DNA of 23,364 bases from JAGVLN01 sp964515755 (GCA_964515755.1 CAZEVK010000028.1:1-23364); one strand, 5' to 3'. Shown: positions 1 to 6,698, counted from the first letter of the stretch. The notes: generated from the sequence alone by a model not told the origin. Numbers and translations: made by a program.

Positions 1-86
1 TGGTACCCGCGGCCGGACTTGAACCGGCAAGGACTAATGTCCCACGGATTTTAAGTCCGTTATGTCTACCATTCCATCACGCGGGC
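1..86 (-). tRNA. tRNA-Leu (anticodon UAA)
   Basis: Read on the minus strand, this folds as a class II tRNA. The acceptor stem GCCCGCG pairs with CGCGGGU (first pair G-U), followed by A73 and an encoded CCA that ends exactly at base 1. The anticodon stem ACGGA/UCCGU encloses the loop CUUAAAA, giving anticodon UAA. A short extra arm (GGAC/GUCC) follows, and the T arm carries GGUUCAAGUCC. The long variable arm and UAA anticodon identify leucine. It lies 27 bases downstream of the Trm112-like gene on the same strand, so the two may share a transcript. The gene appears complete despite touching the window edge. Confidence 0.95.
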
Positions 87-113
87 AAATGGTTAGAAAC
101 CGACATAATGCAC

Positions 114-344
114 TTAATTTGTTACAATTTCAAGAGAATTTTGTTGTGAATCTGATATTTTTTTCAAACGCGCTGGACTAATTTCTTTGGCCTCTTCAAC
201 TAACATAATAGGAATGCCGTCCACTATTGGGTAAGACAAACCAGCATTGAGGCTGATTAGTTCTTGAGAAATTTCATCATATATAAGCTTCCCTTTAGTG
301 ACTGGACAAACTAGAATTTTTAAAAGTTCAGAAGAAAGCTTCAT
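114..344 (-). CDS. Trm112/UPF0434 family small protein
   Basis: A 76-residue protein of the UPF0434 (YcaR)/Trm112-like family. The N-terminal LLKILVCPVTKGKL and the central YPIVDGIPIML strand match the family layout of a knuckle region followed by a conserved YPI-DGIP-ML core, and the length is typical. In eukaryotes and archaea, Trm112 is an activating partner of methyltransferases acting on tRNA, rRNA and release factors. The bacterial role is not well established, so partner function is inference. Only one Cys (C13) remains in the knuckle, with Thr where some relatives have a second Cys, so zinc binding is doubtful here. The gene sits just upstream of tRNA-Leu on the same strand and diverges from the HIT gene. 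Confidence 0.88.
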   Translation of the reverse strand: MKLSSELLKILVCPVTKGKLIYDEISQELISLNAGLSYPIVDGIPIMLVEEAKEISPARLKKISDSQQNSLEIVTN

Positions 345-456
345 AGTAACCTAAATTTAATTTATAATAGTTATATTAAAGAGTTATTAATTTTGGGGCA
401 AATTTAACATAAATTTAAACACATGTAAAGCTCTTTCTGCTAAAAAATTAAAAAAT

Positions 457-485
457 TTGTTATTATTTCAAGGTTTAAGTATATT
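457..485 (+). promoter_or_regulatory. Sigma-70-type promoter for the HIT gene
   Basis: A TTGTTA -35 box at 457-462 and TATATT -10 box at 480-485 are separated by 17 bases. The expected start point is about 27 bases before the ATG at 519. The -10 differs from consensus by one base and the -35 by two. Such boxes arise easily in AT-rich DNA, so confidence is moderate. Confidence 0.45.
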
Positions 486-518
486 TGACTTTTTCCATTT
501 TTGATATATTCTGCAAAC

Positions 519-869
519 ATGAAAAGCTATAACAAAAACAATGTTTTCGCTAAGATTATAAATGGCGAAATTTCTTGTAAAAAAATCTATGAAGATGAAG
601 ACACTCTCTGCTTTGAGGATATTAAAAAGGATGCGCCTGTACATCTTTTAGTAATACCTAAACGATATTATTCTTGTTACGAAGATTTTGTAACAAACTC
701 AGACGAAGCGTATATAGCAAAATTCTTTAAAACTGTAGCAATAATTGCTAAAAATGCTGGAATCGTTGATGGTTATAGATTAATAACTAATAATGGAAGC
801 AATGCTGGTCAAACAGTGTTTCATTTTCATATACATATCTTAGCAAGAATGAAAACAACTGAACTTTAA
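519..869 (+). CDS. HIT (histidine triad) family hydrolase
   Basis: A 116-residue protein with the C-terminal histidine triad: in the stretch around residues 98-108, H102, H104 and H106 form the alternating H-x-H-x-H signature after a GQTVF segment. The N-terminal NVFAKIINGEISCKKIYED and the HLLVIPKRYY strand (42-51) are typical of the HinT/PKCI branch, which hydrolyses AMP from nucleoside phosphoramidates and adenylylated adducts. Length fits single-domain HinT proteins. The reading frame extends to a TTG at 501, but the ATG at 519 starts at the usual family N-terminus and is preferred. No clear Shine-Dalgarno is visible. The gene runs convergently into tRNA-Thr, whose CCA end is 8 bases past the stop codon. 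Confidence 0.9.
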   Translation: MKSYNKNNVFAKIINGEISCKKIYEDEDTLCFEDIKKDAPVHLLVIPKRYYSCYEDFVTNSDEAYIAKFFKTVAIIAKNAGIVDGYRLITNNGSNAGQTVFHFHIHILARMKTTEL

Positions 870-877
870 TTATTTTA

Positions 878-952
878 TGGTGCCGCTAGCAGGAATCGGA
901 CCTGCGACCTCATCATTACCAATGATGCGCTCTACCACTGAGCTATAGCGGC
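878..952 (-). tRNA. tRNA-Thr (anticodon GGU)
   Basis: Read on the minus strand: acceptor stem GCCGCUA/UAGCGGC, A73 and encoded CCA, D arm with GCUCAGUGGUAGAGC, anticodon stem CAUCA/UGAUG around the loop UUGGUAA (anticodon GGU, threonine), and T arm GCAGGUCCGAUUCCUGC. All four stems close cleanly. The total length is 75 bases with CCA. It is convergent with the HIT gene and has its own promoter just upstream. Confidence 0.96.
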
Positions 953-964
953 AATATCCCATTG

Positions 965-992
965 GGTATAATTGTTAATTGGCAAAAGTCAA
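965..992 (-). promoter_or_regulatory. Sigma-70-type promoter for tRNA-Thr
   Basis: On the minus strand a TTGACT -35 box (complement of 987-992) and a TATACC -10 box (complement of 965-970) are separated by 16 bases. The expected start falls about five bases before the mature tRNA 5' end, where a tRNA promoter should lie. The strong -35 in an AT-rich background makes this one of the better promoters in the window. Confidence 0.6.
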
Positions 993-1014
993 ACTGTTTA
1001 TATAAATTTTAAGT

Positions 1015-1131
1015 ATGACAAAAATAAAAACAAAAAAAAATAATCAACATAACATAAAAAAGATTGATAAAGAAGCGCTAGCAAAAGCTTTGAAAGAAAA
1101 TTTGCAACGCAGAAAAACTATTAAAAAGTAA
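1015..1131 (+). CDS. Small lysine-rich protein, 38 residues
   Basis: An ATG-initiated ORF of 38 codons plus TAA. The product is very basic: an N-terminal Lys/Asn-rich stretch, then an apparent helix IDKEALAKALKENLQRRKT ending in KK. The second half, with its A-L-x-x-N-L-x-R-R-K pattern, resembles very short proteins I associate with alphaproteobacterial genomes that end in an 'ALRENLRRRK'-like helix; this is recall, not a search. No recognisable ribosome binding site precedes the ATG. It lies between tRNA-Thr and dcd. A function cannot be given, though the non-random helix makes it a better coding candidate than the ORF after it. Confidence 0.5.
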   Translation: MTKIKTKKNNQHNIKKIDKEALAKALKENLQRRKTIKK

Positions 1132-1137
1132 TTATTT

Positions 1138-1284
1138 ATGACAAATCTTATAAAAAAGTCATTAAAAAGTAAAAAATTAGCTAATCCTCATAAAATAAAG
1201 CAAAATAGTAAATGGACTATTATTACACAATATACCCAAAAGCTTTTTAAAATAGCAAAAAATATAGTTACTTTTATTAATTAA
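1138..1284 (+). CDS. Hypothetical 48-residue basic ORF
   Basis: An ATG-initiated ORF of 48 codons starting six bases after the stop of the preceding small gene, so the two could be cotranslated. The product is rich in Lys and Ile with one Trp near residue 26 and a C-terminal segment (residues 34-48) that could form an amphipathic helix. No family is recognised. AT-rich DNA readily gives Lys/Ile/Asn-rich chance ORFs and there is no Shine-Dalgarno, so its reality rests only on the tight spacing to its neighbour and the hairpin just downstream. Confidence 0.25.
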   Translation: MTNLIKKSLKSKKLANPHKIKQNSKWTIITQYTQKLFKIAKNIVTFIN

Positions 1285-1297
1285 AACTGTATAAATT

Positions 1298-1341
1298 CTG
1301 AGTTTTTTAGTGATAGTTTTTTAAAAACATATCTAACTCAG
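1298..1341 (+). terminator. Stem-loop after the small ORFs, possible terminator or spacer hairpin
   Basis: An outer stem CTGAGTT (1298-1304) pairs with AACTCAG (1335-1341). Inside it GATA and GTTTTT face AAAAAC and TATC with a single bulge, so the whole segment can fold into one long, interrupted hairpin. It begins 14 bases past the stop of the second small ORF. There is no run of T after the outer stem, so it is not a classical intrinsic terminator. A transcript-end or stabilising role is inference. Confidence 0.3.
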
Positions 1342-1495
1342 CAACAGATATGCTCAAAATAAAAATTTTCAATTTTATTATATGATATTATTTTAATTAT
1401 GTTTATTTTACAAAAGATAAGTTGTTGATTTTCATTCAGAAAGTAATGGCAGAGCAGCTTGCACAAATGCTAATAATTAATTTTAAGGAGAGACA

Positions 1496-2062
1496 ATGAC
1501 AGTATTATCAGATAAAACTATCACCGAACTAGTCAAAAAACAGGAAATGATTGAACCTTTTGAGCAACAACAAGTGAGATATGTAGACGATCATAAAATC
1601 ATCTCCTATGGATTATCTTCCTATGGCTATGACGCAAGAGTAGCAGATGAATTCAAAATTTTTACTAATATCGACTCAGCAATAGTTGATCCAAAAAATT
1701 TTGTTAACAGTAGTTTTGTTGACAGATCAGGAACTGTTTGTACCATTCCTCCAAATAGTTTTGCGCTTGCTCGTACTATTGAGTATTTTCGCATCCCAAG
1801 AGATGTATTAGTGATTTGTGTTGGCAAATCTACTTATGCAAGATGCGGGATTATTGTCAATGTAACTCCTTTAGAGCCAGAATGGGAAGGTCATGTTACT
1901 CTAGAATTTTCAAATACCACACCATTACCTGCAAAAATTTATGCTAACGAAGGCGCATGCCAATTTATTTTTATTAAAGGAGACAAAGAATGCTTAACAT
2001 CATATAAAGATAAAGCCGGTAAATATATGAAGCAACGCGGCGTAACGCTACCTTCAATGTAA
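1496..2062 (+). CDS. dcd: dCTP deaminase
   Basis: Deaminates dCTP to dUTP, feeding dUMP and thus dTMP synthesis in the cytoplasm. At 188 residues it has the usual length. The family core is present: GKSTYAR at 110-116 (S112 and R116 as in active sites of the family), VNVTPLEPEWEG at 121-132, and TLEFSNTTPLPAKIY with E137 at the catalytic glutamate position. The C-terminal YMKQRGVTLP is the usual lid tail of the alphaproteobacterial form. Start choice is firm: a strong Shine-Dalgarno (AAGGAGAG) sits about six bases before the ATG. It is transcribed alone, with an importer operon promoter 19 bases after its stop. Together with tmk elsewhere in the window it supports pyrimidine deoxynucleotide supply. 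Confidence 0.96.
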   Translation: MTVLSDKTITELVKKQEMIEPFEQQQVRYVDDHKIISYGLSSYGYDARVADEFKIFTNIDSAIVDPKNFVNSSFVDRSGTVCTIPPNSFALARTIEYFRIPRDVLVICVGKSTYARCGIIVNVTPLEPEWEGHVTLEFSNTTPLPAKIYANEGACQFIFIKGDKECLTSYKDKAGKYMKQRGVTLPSM

Positions 2063-2080
2063 AAAGGTTATATTTTATAT

Positions 2081-2109
2081 TTGACTGCAAGAACATTCTA
2101 AGCTAAAAT
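2081..2109 (+). promoter_or_regulatory. Strong sigma-70-type promoter for the ABC importer operon
   Basis: A TTGACT -35 box at 2081-2086 and TAAAAT -10 box at 2104-2109 are separated by exactly 17 bases, each one base from consensus. The predicted start near 2116 gives a leader of about 175 bases before the first importer gene at 2292. That long leader holds a short aromatic-rich ORF and two hairpins. Confidence 0.6.
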
Positions 2110-2136
2110 AGCCATCTACAAGTATATATTTTTATT

Positions 2137-2196
2137 ATGATGAATTTAAAAACTACATTCTTATCTTTTTACATTTCTTATTATTTTAGCGCATAG
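2137..2196 (+). CDS. Candidate aromatic-rich leader peptide (19 residues)
   Basis: Two adjacent ATG codons (2137, 2140) open a 19-codon ORF ending in TAG at 2194-2196, predicted product MMNLKTTFLSFYISYYFSA. Three Phe and three Tyr codons fall within residues 8-17. The stop codon begins inside the loop of the hairpin at 2185-2203, so a ribosome at the end of the ORF would cover that structure. The downstream operon belongs to a family linked to aromatic amino acid uptake, so this has the form of a translation-sensing leader. Against this, no Shine-Dalgarno is visible and the segment is simply T-rich, which favours Phe and Tyr codons. Treat as a hypothesis. Confidence 0.3.
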   Translation: MMNLKTTFLSFYISYYFSA

Positions 2197-2203
2197 CGCT
2201 AAA
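2185..2203 (+). promoter_or_regulatory. 8-bp hairpin in the importer operon leader
   Basis: A perfect inverted repeat TTTAGCGC (2185-2192) and GCGCTAAA (2196-2203) surrounds a three-base ATA loop. Its GC-rich centre is unusual for these AT-only spacers. No T-run follows, so it is not an intrinsic terminator. It could be an RNA pausing structure, an attenuator element linked to the leader ORF whose stop lies in it, or a DNA operator. Confidence 0.5.
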
Positions 2204-2242
2204 TTACATATCCTCGTCCTTAATTTCTAAAAAATTTAAAAG

Positions 2243-2258
2243 TTCGAAAAACTTCGAA
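2243..2258 (+). promoter_or_regulatory. Second small hairpin in the importer leader
   Basis: Two copies of the self-complementary hexamer TTCGAA (2243-2248 and 2253-2258) are separated by AAAC. They can form a 6-bp stem with a four-base loop, or act as two half-sites. It lies 33 bases before the first importer gene, so it could affect translation initiation or bind a regulator. Function is unknown. Confidence 0.3.
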
Positions 2259-2291
2259 AATTAAAACGTATATTAAAATGAGAATATTAAG

Positions 2292-3206
2292 ATGATAAAG
2301 AAAATACTTGTAGCATTAATACTAACCATAGGAAATATAAATAATACTCTTGCAGCAGAGAGAATTCTTATAACAATCAATCAGTTTGTTGATCACCCTT
2401 CACTTGATGCAACTACTGAAGGACTAAAAAAAAGCTTAAGAGATAGAGGATTTACTTCTGATAAAGTCGAAATAAGACTGGATAATGCTCAAGGAAATAT
2501 GACAAATACAGCACAAATCGCCAAACATCAAGCAGCTTTACATCCATCTGTTATGGTTGCAATTGCCACGCCAGCTGCACAAGTATCACTGAAAGCTAGA
2601 AAATCAAATAATTTACTAGCATTTGCTGCAGTAACTGATCCTAAAGCTGCTGGACTAACAGTTGATAATATAATTGGAGTAAGCGATAAACCACAAATTG
2701 ATGACGTTTTAAAGATTGTAAAGCAAGTGCTACCTAAGGCAAAAACTAGAGGAATTTTATTTAATCCAGGAGAAATAAACTCTGTTAAAACTACTGAAGA
2801 AATGGAAAAATTAGCATTAATTAATGGGTTCAAAATAGAAAAAGCTGTAATTAATTCTTCAAGCAATATTAAATTAACAATACAAAAACTACTTTCCCGT
2901 GTTGATCTAATTTACTTGCCACAAGACAATCTTATTTTTTCTTCTATCGAAACTTTTGCAAAAATCGCCTTAAAAGCAAAAATACCGTTAGTAGCAAATG
3001 TTCCAAGTGCAGTTGACCAAGGACTACTATTTGCCTTAGGATCTGACTATTTTCAAGATGGTGTGCAACTTGGTAACATGATTGCTGATCATTTAAGCGG
3101 TATAAAAGTAATACCAAATATACAGTCGGCAACTATTAAAACATTGAAATTTAATAAAAAAATAGCAGACAAACTTGGTATTAATATACCGAGAAATTTT
3201 AATTAA
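2292..3206 (+). CDS. ABC transporter substrate-binding protein, TrpX-like (copy 1)
   Basis: A periplasmic solute-binding protein of the ABC_sub_bind family (PF04392), which includes TrpX of the predicted tryptophan importer TrpXYZ. The protein has 304 residues. An N-terminal signal peptide of about 22 residues (MIKK, hydrophobic stretch, then a likely cut after TLAA) lacks a lipobox Cys, so it should be free in the periplasm. Family landmarks include ITINQFVDHPSLDA near the mature N-terminus, AFAAVTDPKAAGL in the middle, GILFNPGEINSV, and LPQDNL. It is followed immediately by a paralogue about 72% identical over the mature part (my ungapped count). The ATG at 2292 places the signal peptide correctly. 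Aromatic amino acids are the most likely ligand class, but this is inference from family and context. Confidence 0.9.
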   Translation: MIKKILVALILTIGNINNTLAAERILITINQFVDHPSLDATTEGLKKSLRDRGFTSDKVEIRLDNAQGNMTNTAQIAKHQAALHPSVMVAIATPAAQVSLKARKSNNLLAFAAVTDPKAAGLTVDNIIGVSDKPQIDDVLKIVKQVLPKAKTRGILFNPGEINSVKTTEEMEKLALINGFKIEKAVINSSSNIKLTIQKLLSRVDLIYLPQDNLIFSSIETFAKIALKAKIPLVANVPSAVDQGLLFALGSDYFQDGVQLGNMIADHLSGIKVIPNIQSATIKTLKFNKKIADKLGINIPRNFN

Positions 3207-3228
3207 AATATGTATAAGGAGTATAAAA

Positions 3229-4146
3229 ATGTTAAAAAATTTATTTATAATAATAATGCTAATCTTTGGAATAAATTCGTCAACTTTAGCAAATGAGAAA
3301 ATTCTTATTACAATCAATCAATTTGTTAATCATCCAGCTCTTGATGCAGCTACTGATGGAGTAAAAAAAGCTCTAAAAGACAGAGAATTTATTCCTCATA
3401 AAGTTGAAATTAAGTTTGACAATGCCCAGGGAAATATGGCAAATGCTGCACAAATTGCTAAACATCAAGTAGCTTTGTGCCCAGCTGTTATGGTTACAAT
3501 TGCTACTCCATCCGCACAAGTAACTTTGAAAGCTAAGAACTTAAATTCCTTACTTGCATTTGCTGCTGTAACAGATCCAAAGGCTGCTGGTTTAATAGAA
3601 AATAATACGATAGGTGTAAATGATCAACCACCAATATCCGACCTATTAAAAGTTATTAAACAAACTTTACCCAAAGCAAAAACTATAGGAATTCTATTTA
3701 ATCCAGGAGAAATAAACTCGGTTAATATGACCAATGAAATGTCTAAATTAGCATTAGCTAATGGTTTTAAAATAGAAAAATCCGCGGTTAACTCATCAAG
3801 TAATATAAAATTAGCTATACAGCAGTTAATCCCAAATGCAGATGTGATTTATTTACCTCAAGATAATCTCGTTGTTTCATCTATTGATACAATTGCAAAA
3901 ATAGCGTTAAGAGCAAAAATTCCTTTAATAGCAAATGATTCAACATTAGTTGAGAAAGGCTTATTATTTGCCTTAGGATCTGATTATTTTCAAGATGGTG
4001 TACAGCTAGGGAATATAATTGCTGATCATTTAAGTGGAATAAAAGTAACACCTAATATACAATCAACAAGCATTAAAAAATTAAAATTTAATGATAAAGT
4101 AGCTGCCGAACTCAATATTTTAATTCCACAAAAGGAACTGTCATGA
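3229..4146 (+). CDS. ABC transporter substrate-binding protein, TrpX-like (copy 2)
   Basis: A second PF04392 binding protein, 305 residues, tandem paralogue of the preceding gene. The reading frame extends upstream to 3175 inside copy 1, but the ATG at 3229 is preceded by AAGGAG (3216-3221) and starts a clean signal peptide (MLKN, hydrophobic run, likely cut after TLAN or nearby), so 3229 is chosen. The C-terminal half has a block nearly identical to copy 1 (GLLFALGSDYFQDGVQLGN). Divergence is concentrated in short surface-like stretches, for example VPSAVDQ versus DSTLVEK, and ALHPSV versus ALCPAV. The copies may bind different ligands through the same permease. Its last codons overlap the permease start (ATGA). 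Confidence 0.9.
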   Translation: MLKNLFIIIMLIFGINSSTLANEKILITINQFVNHPALDAATDGVKKALKDREFIPHKVEIKFDNAQGNMANAAQIAKHQVALCPAVMVTIATPSAQVTLKAKNLNSLLAFAAVTDPKAAGLIENNTIGVNDQPPISDLLKVIKQTLPKAKTIGILFNPGEINSVNMTNEMSKLALANGFKIEKSAVNSSSNIKLAIQQLIPNADVIYLPQDNLVVSSIDTIAKIALRAKIPLIANDSTLVEKGLLFALGSDYFQDGVQLGNIIADHLSGIKVTPNIQSTSIKKLKFNDKVAAELNILIPQKELS

Positions 4147-5000
4147 ATATATTACAATTTTTAGGTACTATTGAAATTGGCTTAATCTATGCTTTAGTTG
4201 CCATAGGAGTTTATATAACCTTCAGGATAATAGACTTTCCTGATCTAACAGTTGATGGTAGTTTTACATCAGGAGCAGCAGTGGCAACGGTGATGATAGC
4301 TTCTGGTTATAACCCATGGATTGCTACTATAATTGCAATCATAACTGGTAGTTTTGCAGGAATGGTAACTGGTTATCTTAATGTTAAATGGGATATTCTT
4401 GGTTTATTAGCTGGAATTTTAACTATGACTGCTCTTTATTCAATTAATTTGAGAATCATGCAGCGGCCAAATATTGCTATTATGAATGAACCAACTATTT
4501 TTTTAAGTGACAATATTATCTCCATTTCTTTTATTATTGTTATTATTACCACTATACTGTTAACTCAATTTTTTTCTTCTGAATATGGACTTGCGGTTCG
4601 TGGCATTGGTATAAACCCAAAGGTCAGTAAATCTTACGGTATCAAAGTTGGAAAAATGAAAATCATCGCACTAATGCTTAGCAATGCCATCGTAGCGCTT
4701 GCAGGTGCGTTGTTTGCACAATCACAGGGATTTGCTGATATATCCATGGGAAACGGAACAATAATTATAGGTTTAGCCTCAGTAATCATAGGTGAAACAA
4801 TTTTCTTAAATCCAAAAAAAATTTTACCAGCATTAATTTCCTGCATTACTGGATCTATATTATACCGAATTGCTATTGCTTTCGCGCTAAACGCACATGG
4901 CATAGGATTAGAAGTATATGATCTTAATTTAATTACAGCAATCATTGTTGCAATTACTATGATCTTGCCAAAATTGAAAAAAAATTGGAGCGCAAAATGA
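4143..5000 (+). CDS. ABC transporter permease, TrpY-like
   Basis: An inner-membrane permease of the branched-chain type (BPD_transp_2), 285 residues, with about eight hydrophobic segments. The segment ITFRIIDFPDLTVDGSF at 25-41 is a landmark of permeases that partner PF04392 binding proteins. GLAVRGIGINPKVSKSYGIKVGKMK (around 149-173) is the cytoplasmic coupling region that contacts the ATPase. Start codon and upstream stop overlap in ATGA, and its own stop overlaps the ATPase start in the same way, so the last three genes are translationally coupled. Only one permease is present, so it presumably homodimerises. Substrate is inferred to be an aromatic amino acid. Confidence 0.9.
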   Translation: MNILQFLGTIEIGLIYALVAIGVYITFRIIDFPDLTVDGSFTSGAAVATVMIASGYNPWIATIIAIITGSFAGMVTGYLNVKWDILGLLAGILTMTALYSINLRIMQRPNIAIMNEPTIFLSDNIISISFIIVIITTILLTQFFSSEYGLAVRGIGINPKVSKSYGIKVGKMKIIALMLSNAIVALAGALFAQSQGFADISMGNGTIIIGLASVIIGETIFLNPKKILPALISCITGSILYRIAIAFALNAHGIGLEVYDLNLITAIIVAITMILPKLKKNWSAK

Positions 5001-5749
5001 TCGAACTAAAAAATATAAATGTAATATTTAACAAAGGCACCCAGCTTGAAAACAAGGTACTGAAAAATATAAACTTAAACGTTACCGAAAGTGAGTTTGT
5101 TACTATTATTGGTGGCAATGGTGCTGGTAAATCTACTTTAATGAATGTATTATCAGGAGACATTAATCCTGACAAAGGACAGATTTTGATTGATCAAAAA
5201 AACATTACTCAACTTTCTATTGAAGAAAGATCTGGAATGGTTGCAAGAGTTTTTCAAGACCCAATGATGGGTACTTTTTCCGGTTTAAGCATAGAAGAAA
5301 ATATGAGTATAGCCTATAAACGTGGCCATACTAGAAGGCTAAAACATAGTTTAAATGACCAGCTTCGCGATAAATTTTGTGAAGCTTTAAGTGAGTTAGA
5401 TATGGGATTAGAAAATAGGCTAAAAGACGAAGTTTCTAGCCTCTCTGGTGGTCAACGTCAAGCATTGAGTTTAATAATGACTACTTTGCAAGATTCAAAA
5501 ATATTACTTCTTGACGAGCACACAGCGGCACTTGATCCTAAAATTGCCAAAGTAATTATGAATATTACAGAAAAAATAATCAGAAAACATCATCTTACTG
5601 CTTTAATGATTACACATAGCATGACTCAAGCATTAGAATATGGTGATCGCACTATTATGATGTATCATGGTGAAATTGTACGTGACATACATGGCAAAAA
5701 ACGTAATACATTGTCTCCAGAAGATTTGATAAAATATTTCGACTTGTAA
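4997..5749 (+). CDS. ABC transporter ATP-binding protein, TrpZ-like
   Basis: The energising subunit of the importer, 250 residues. Walker A GGNGAGKST at 39-47, Q-loop Q87, signature LSGGQRQ at 149-155, Walker B ILLLDE at 169-174 with E174 as catalytic base, and switch H207 in ITHSM are all intact. His follows the Walker B Glu (DEHTAALDP), a wording typical of ATPases paired with this permease type. The frame is open back to a TTG at 4985, but the ATG at 4997 follows a GGAG with seven-base spacing and makes the ATGA overlap with the permease, so it is preferred. The operon ends here, with no convincing intrinsic terminator. Confidence 0.92.
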   Translation: MIELKNINVIFNKGTQLENKVLKNINLNVTESEFVTIIGGNGAGKSTLMNVLSGDINPDKGQILIDQKNITQLSIEERSGMVARVFQDPMMGTFSGLSIEENMSIAYKRGHTRRLKHSLNDQLRDKFCEALSELDMGLENRLKDEVSSLSGGQRQALSLIMTTLQDSKILLLDEHTAALDPKIAKVIMNITEKIIRKHHLTALMITHSMTQALEYGDRTIMMYHGEIVRDIHGKKRNTLSPEDLIKYFDL

Positions 5750-6146
5750 TTTTACTATTTGTTTTAGCTCTCTGCATTAAGCTATATTTAATTACTTTTG
5801 TTTTTAACTTAAAAGCGTATATTTGAAAAAATAATATATAAAACATAACAAATACATACTATACTCCCTAACTACACTCTCAAAGCAAAAGACATTGTGA
5901 TTATGATTCTTATAAACTTTAATAACCATGGCACCAATAAACATCAAGAAGAAACGCCCATATTTTGAACAACTAAAAATTATAAGACTTTAGAGGCAGC
6001 ACAGCTAGGCTAAGAATATATTGAGCAAGTTACAAGCAATCAGATTCAGAGTTAAGTTTGTATGCTTGTATGTTAAGGTTATTCATACACTAAACTATTG
6101 CACCGAACATCAAATTAGGTAATGCTAAAAATTCTAATTTTTAAAT
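5750..6146. other. 397-base spacer with a possible decayed coding remnant
   Basis: This spacer separates the convergent importer ATPase gene and grpE. No intact gene is recognised. The part around 5929-6055 is less AT-rich than the rest and reads like coding sequence in pieces: from 5929 one frame gives MAPINIKKKRPYFEQLKII, and a +1-shifted frame continues as KTLEAAQLG, stop, EYIEQVTSNQIQS. This could be an old gene broken by a frameshift and stops, but I cannot identify the parent. A weak inverted repeat TGTATG/CATACA lies near 6070-6095. The 5750-5880 part looks like plain AT-rich sequence. Confidence 0.25.
6126..6143 (-). terminator. AT-only palindrome after grpE, weak terminator candidate
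   Basis: TAAAAATT (6126-6133) and AATTTTTA (6136-6143) form an 8-bp stem with a two-base loop, four bases past the grpE stop codon on the minus strand. The stem is entirely A-T. The position fits a transcript end, but the structure is thermodynamically weak. Confidence 0.25.
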
Positions 6147-6698
6147 TTACTTCTGACTTACTACAACCATTGCCGGCTTTAGTAATCTATCATTCAATAA
6201 GTAACCAGCTTGTACAACATTAAGAATGCTTTCATTTGGATAATCAGCACTTGATTGTTGAGAAAGGGCTTGGTGAAAATTATGATCAAATTTATCACCA
6301 ATTTGTGGAAAAATTCTCTTAACACCATGTTTTTCAAGGACAGTTAAAAATTCCTTACGAGTAATATCTATACCTTCATAAATTTTTCTAACTACTTCAT
6401 TTTTCAATAACTCATCATTCAAGTGCTCAGTTGAACGGTATAGATTATCAAGAACACTAGTTAAACTTTCGGCAAACTTGCCAACTGCATATTTTTGCGC
6501 ATCTGCGATTTCTTTTATTGCGCGTTTCCGAACATTTTCTGAATCGGCTAGAGAAAGTAAAATTTGATTTTTTAGTTCTTGCACTTGCTCTTCAAGAACT
6601 AAAATCTTTTGCACTGATTCATCAACAATCTCAATCTTTTGCTCTGTTGGCTCAATATTCTCTATTTCTACTTCTTGTTCTGTATTTTTTTTATCCAT
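6147..6698 (-). CDS. grpE: GrpE, nucleotide exchange factor of DnaK
   Basis: Cytoplasmic co-chaperone that releases ADP from DnaK. The 183 residues show the family plan: an acidic disordered N-terminus (1-28), a long coiled coil (about 30-75, including LLSLADSENVRKRA), a four-helix region with VLDNLYRS at 82-89, and the C-terminal beta wing with GVKRIFPQIGDKFDHNFHQAL at 125-145 and QAGYLLNDRLLKPAMVVVS at 163-181. It diverges from rph across a 105-base spacer that contains a heat-shock-like promoter. In many alphaproteobacteria grpE is accompanied by the repressor gene hrcA at this locus; none is seen here. Confidence 0.95.
   Translation of the reverse strand: MDKKNTEQEVEIENIEPTEQKIEIVDESVQKILVLEEQVQELKNQILLSLADSENVRKRAIKEIADAQKYAVGKFAESLTSVLDNLYRSTEHLNDELLKNEVVRKIYEGIDITRKEFLTVLEKHGVKRIFPQIGDKFDHNFHQALSQQSSADYPNESILNVVQAGYLLNDRLLKPAMVVVSQK

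Noticed and set aside
501..518. TTG start for the HIT gene, giving six extra residues
   Set aside because: The ATG at 519 begins at the normal family N-terminus. The TTG has no Shine-Dalgarno and would sit close to the predicted transcript start.
3175..3228. Upstream start for the second binding protein
   Set aside because: It would put 18 extra residues ahead of the signal peptide and start inside the first binding-protein gene, whereas the ATG at 3229 has an AAGGAG with proper spacing.
3093..3317. Minus-strand ORF across the junction of the two binding-protein genes
   Set aside because: It is antisense to two clear genes, with a composition rich in Ile, Phe and Asn as expected from reversed AT-rich coding sequence.
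5765..5800. Intrinsic terminator after the importer operon
   Set aside because: TAGCT/AGCTA can pair around a ten-base loop and T-rich sequence follows, but a five-base stem of this composition is too weak to call.
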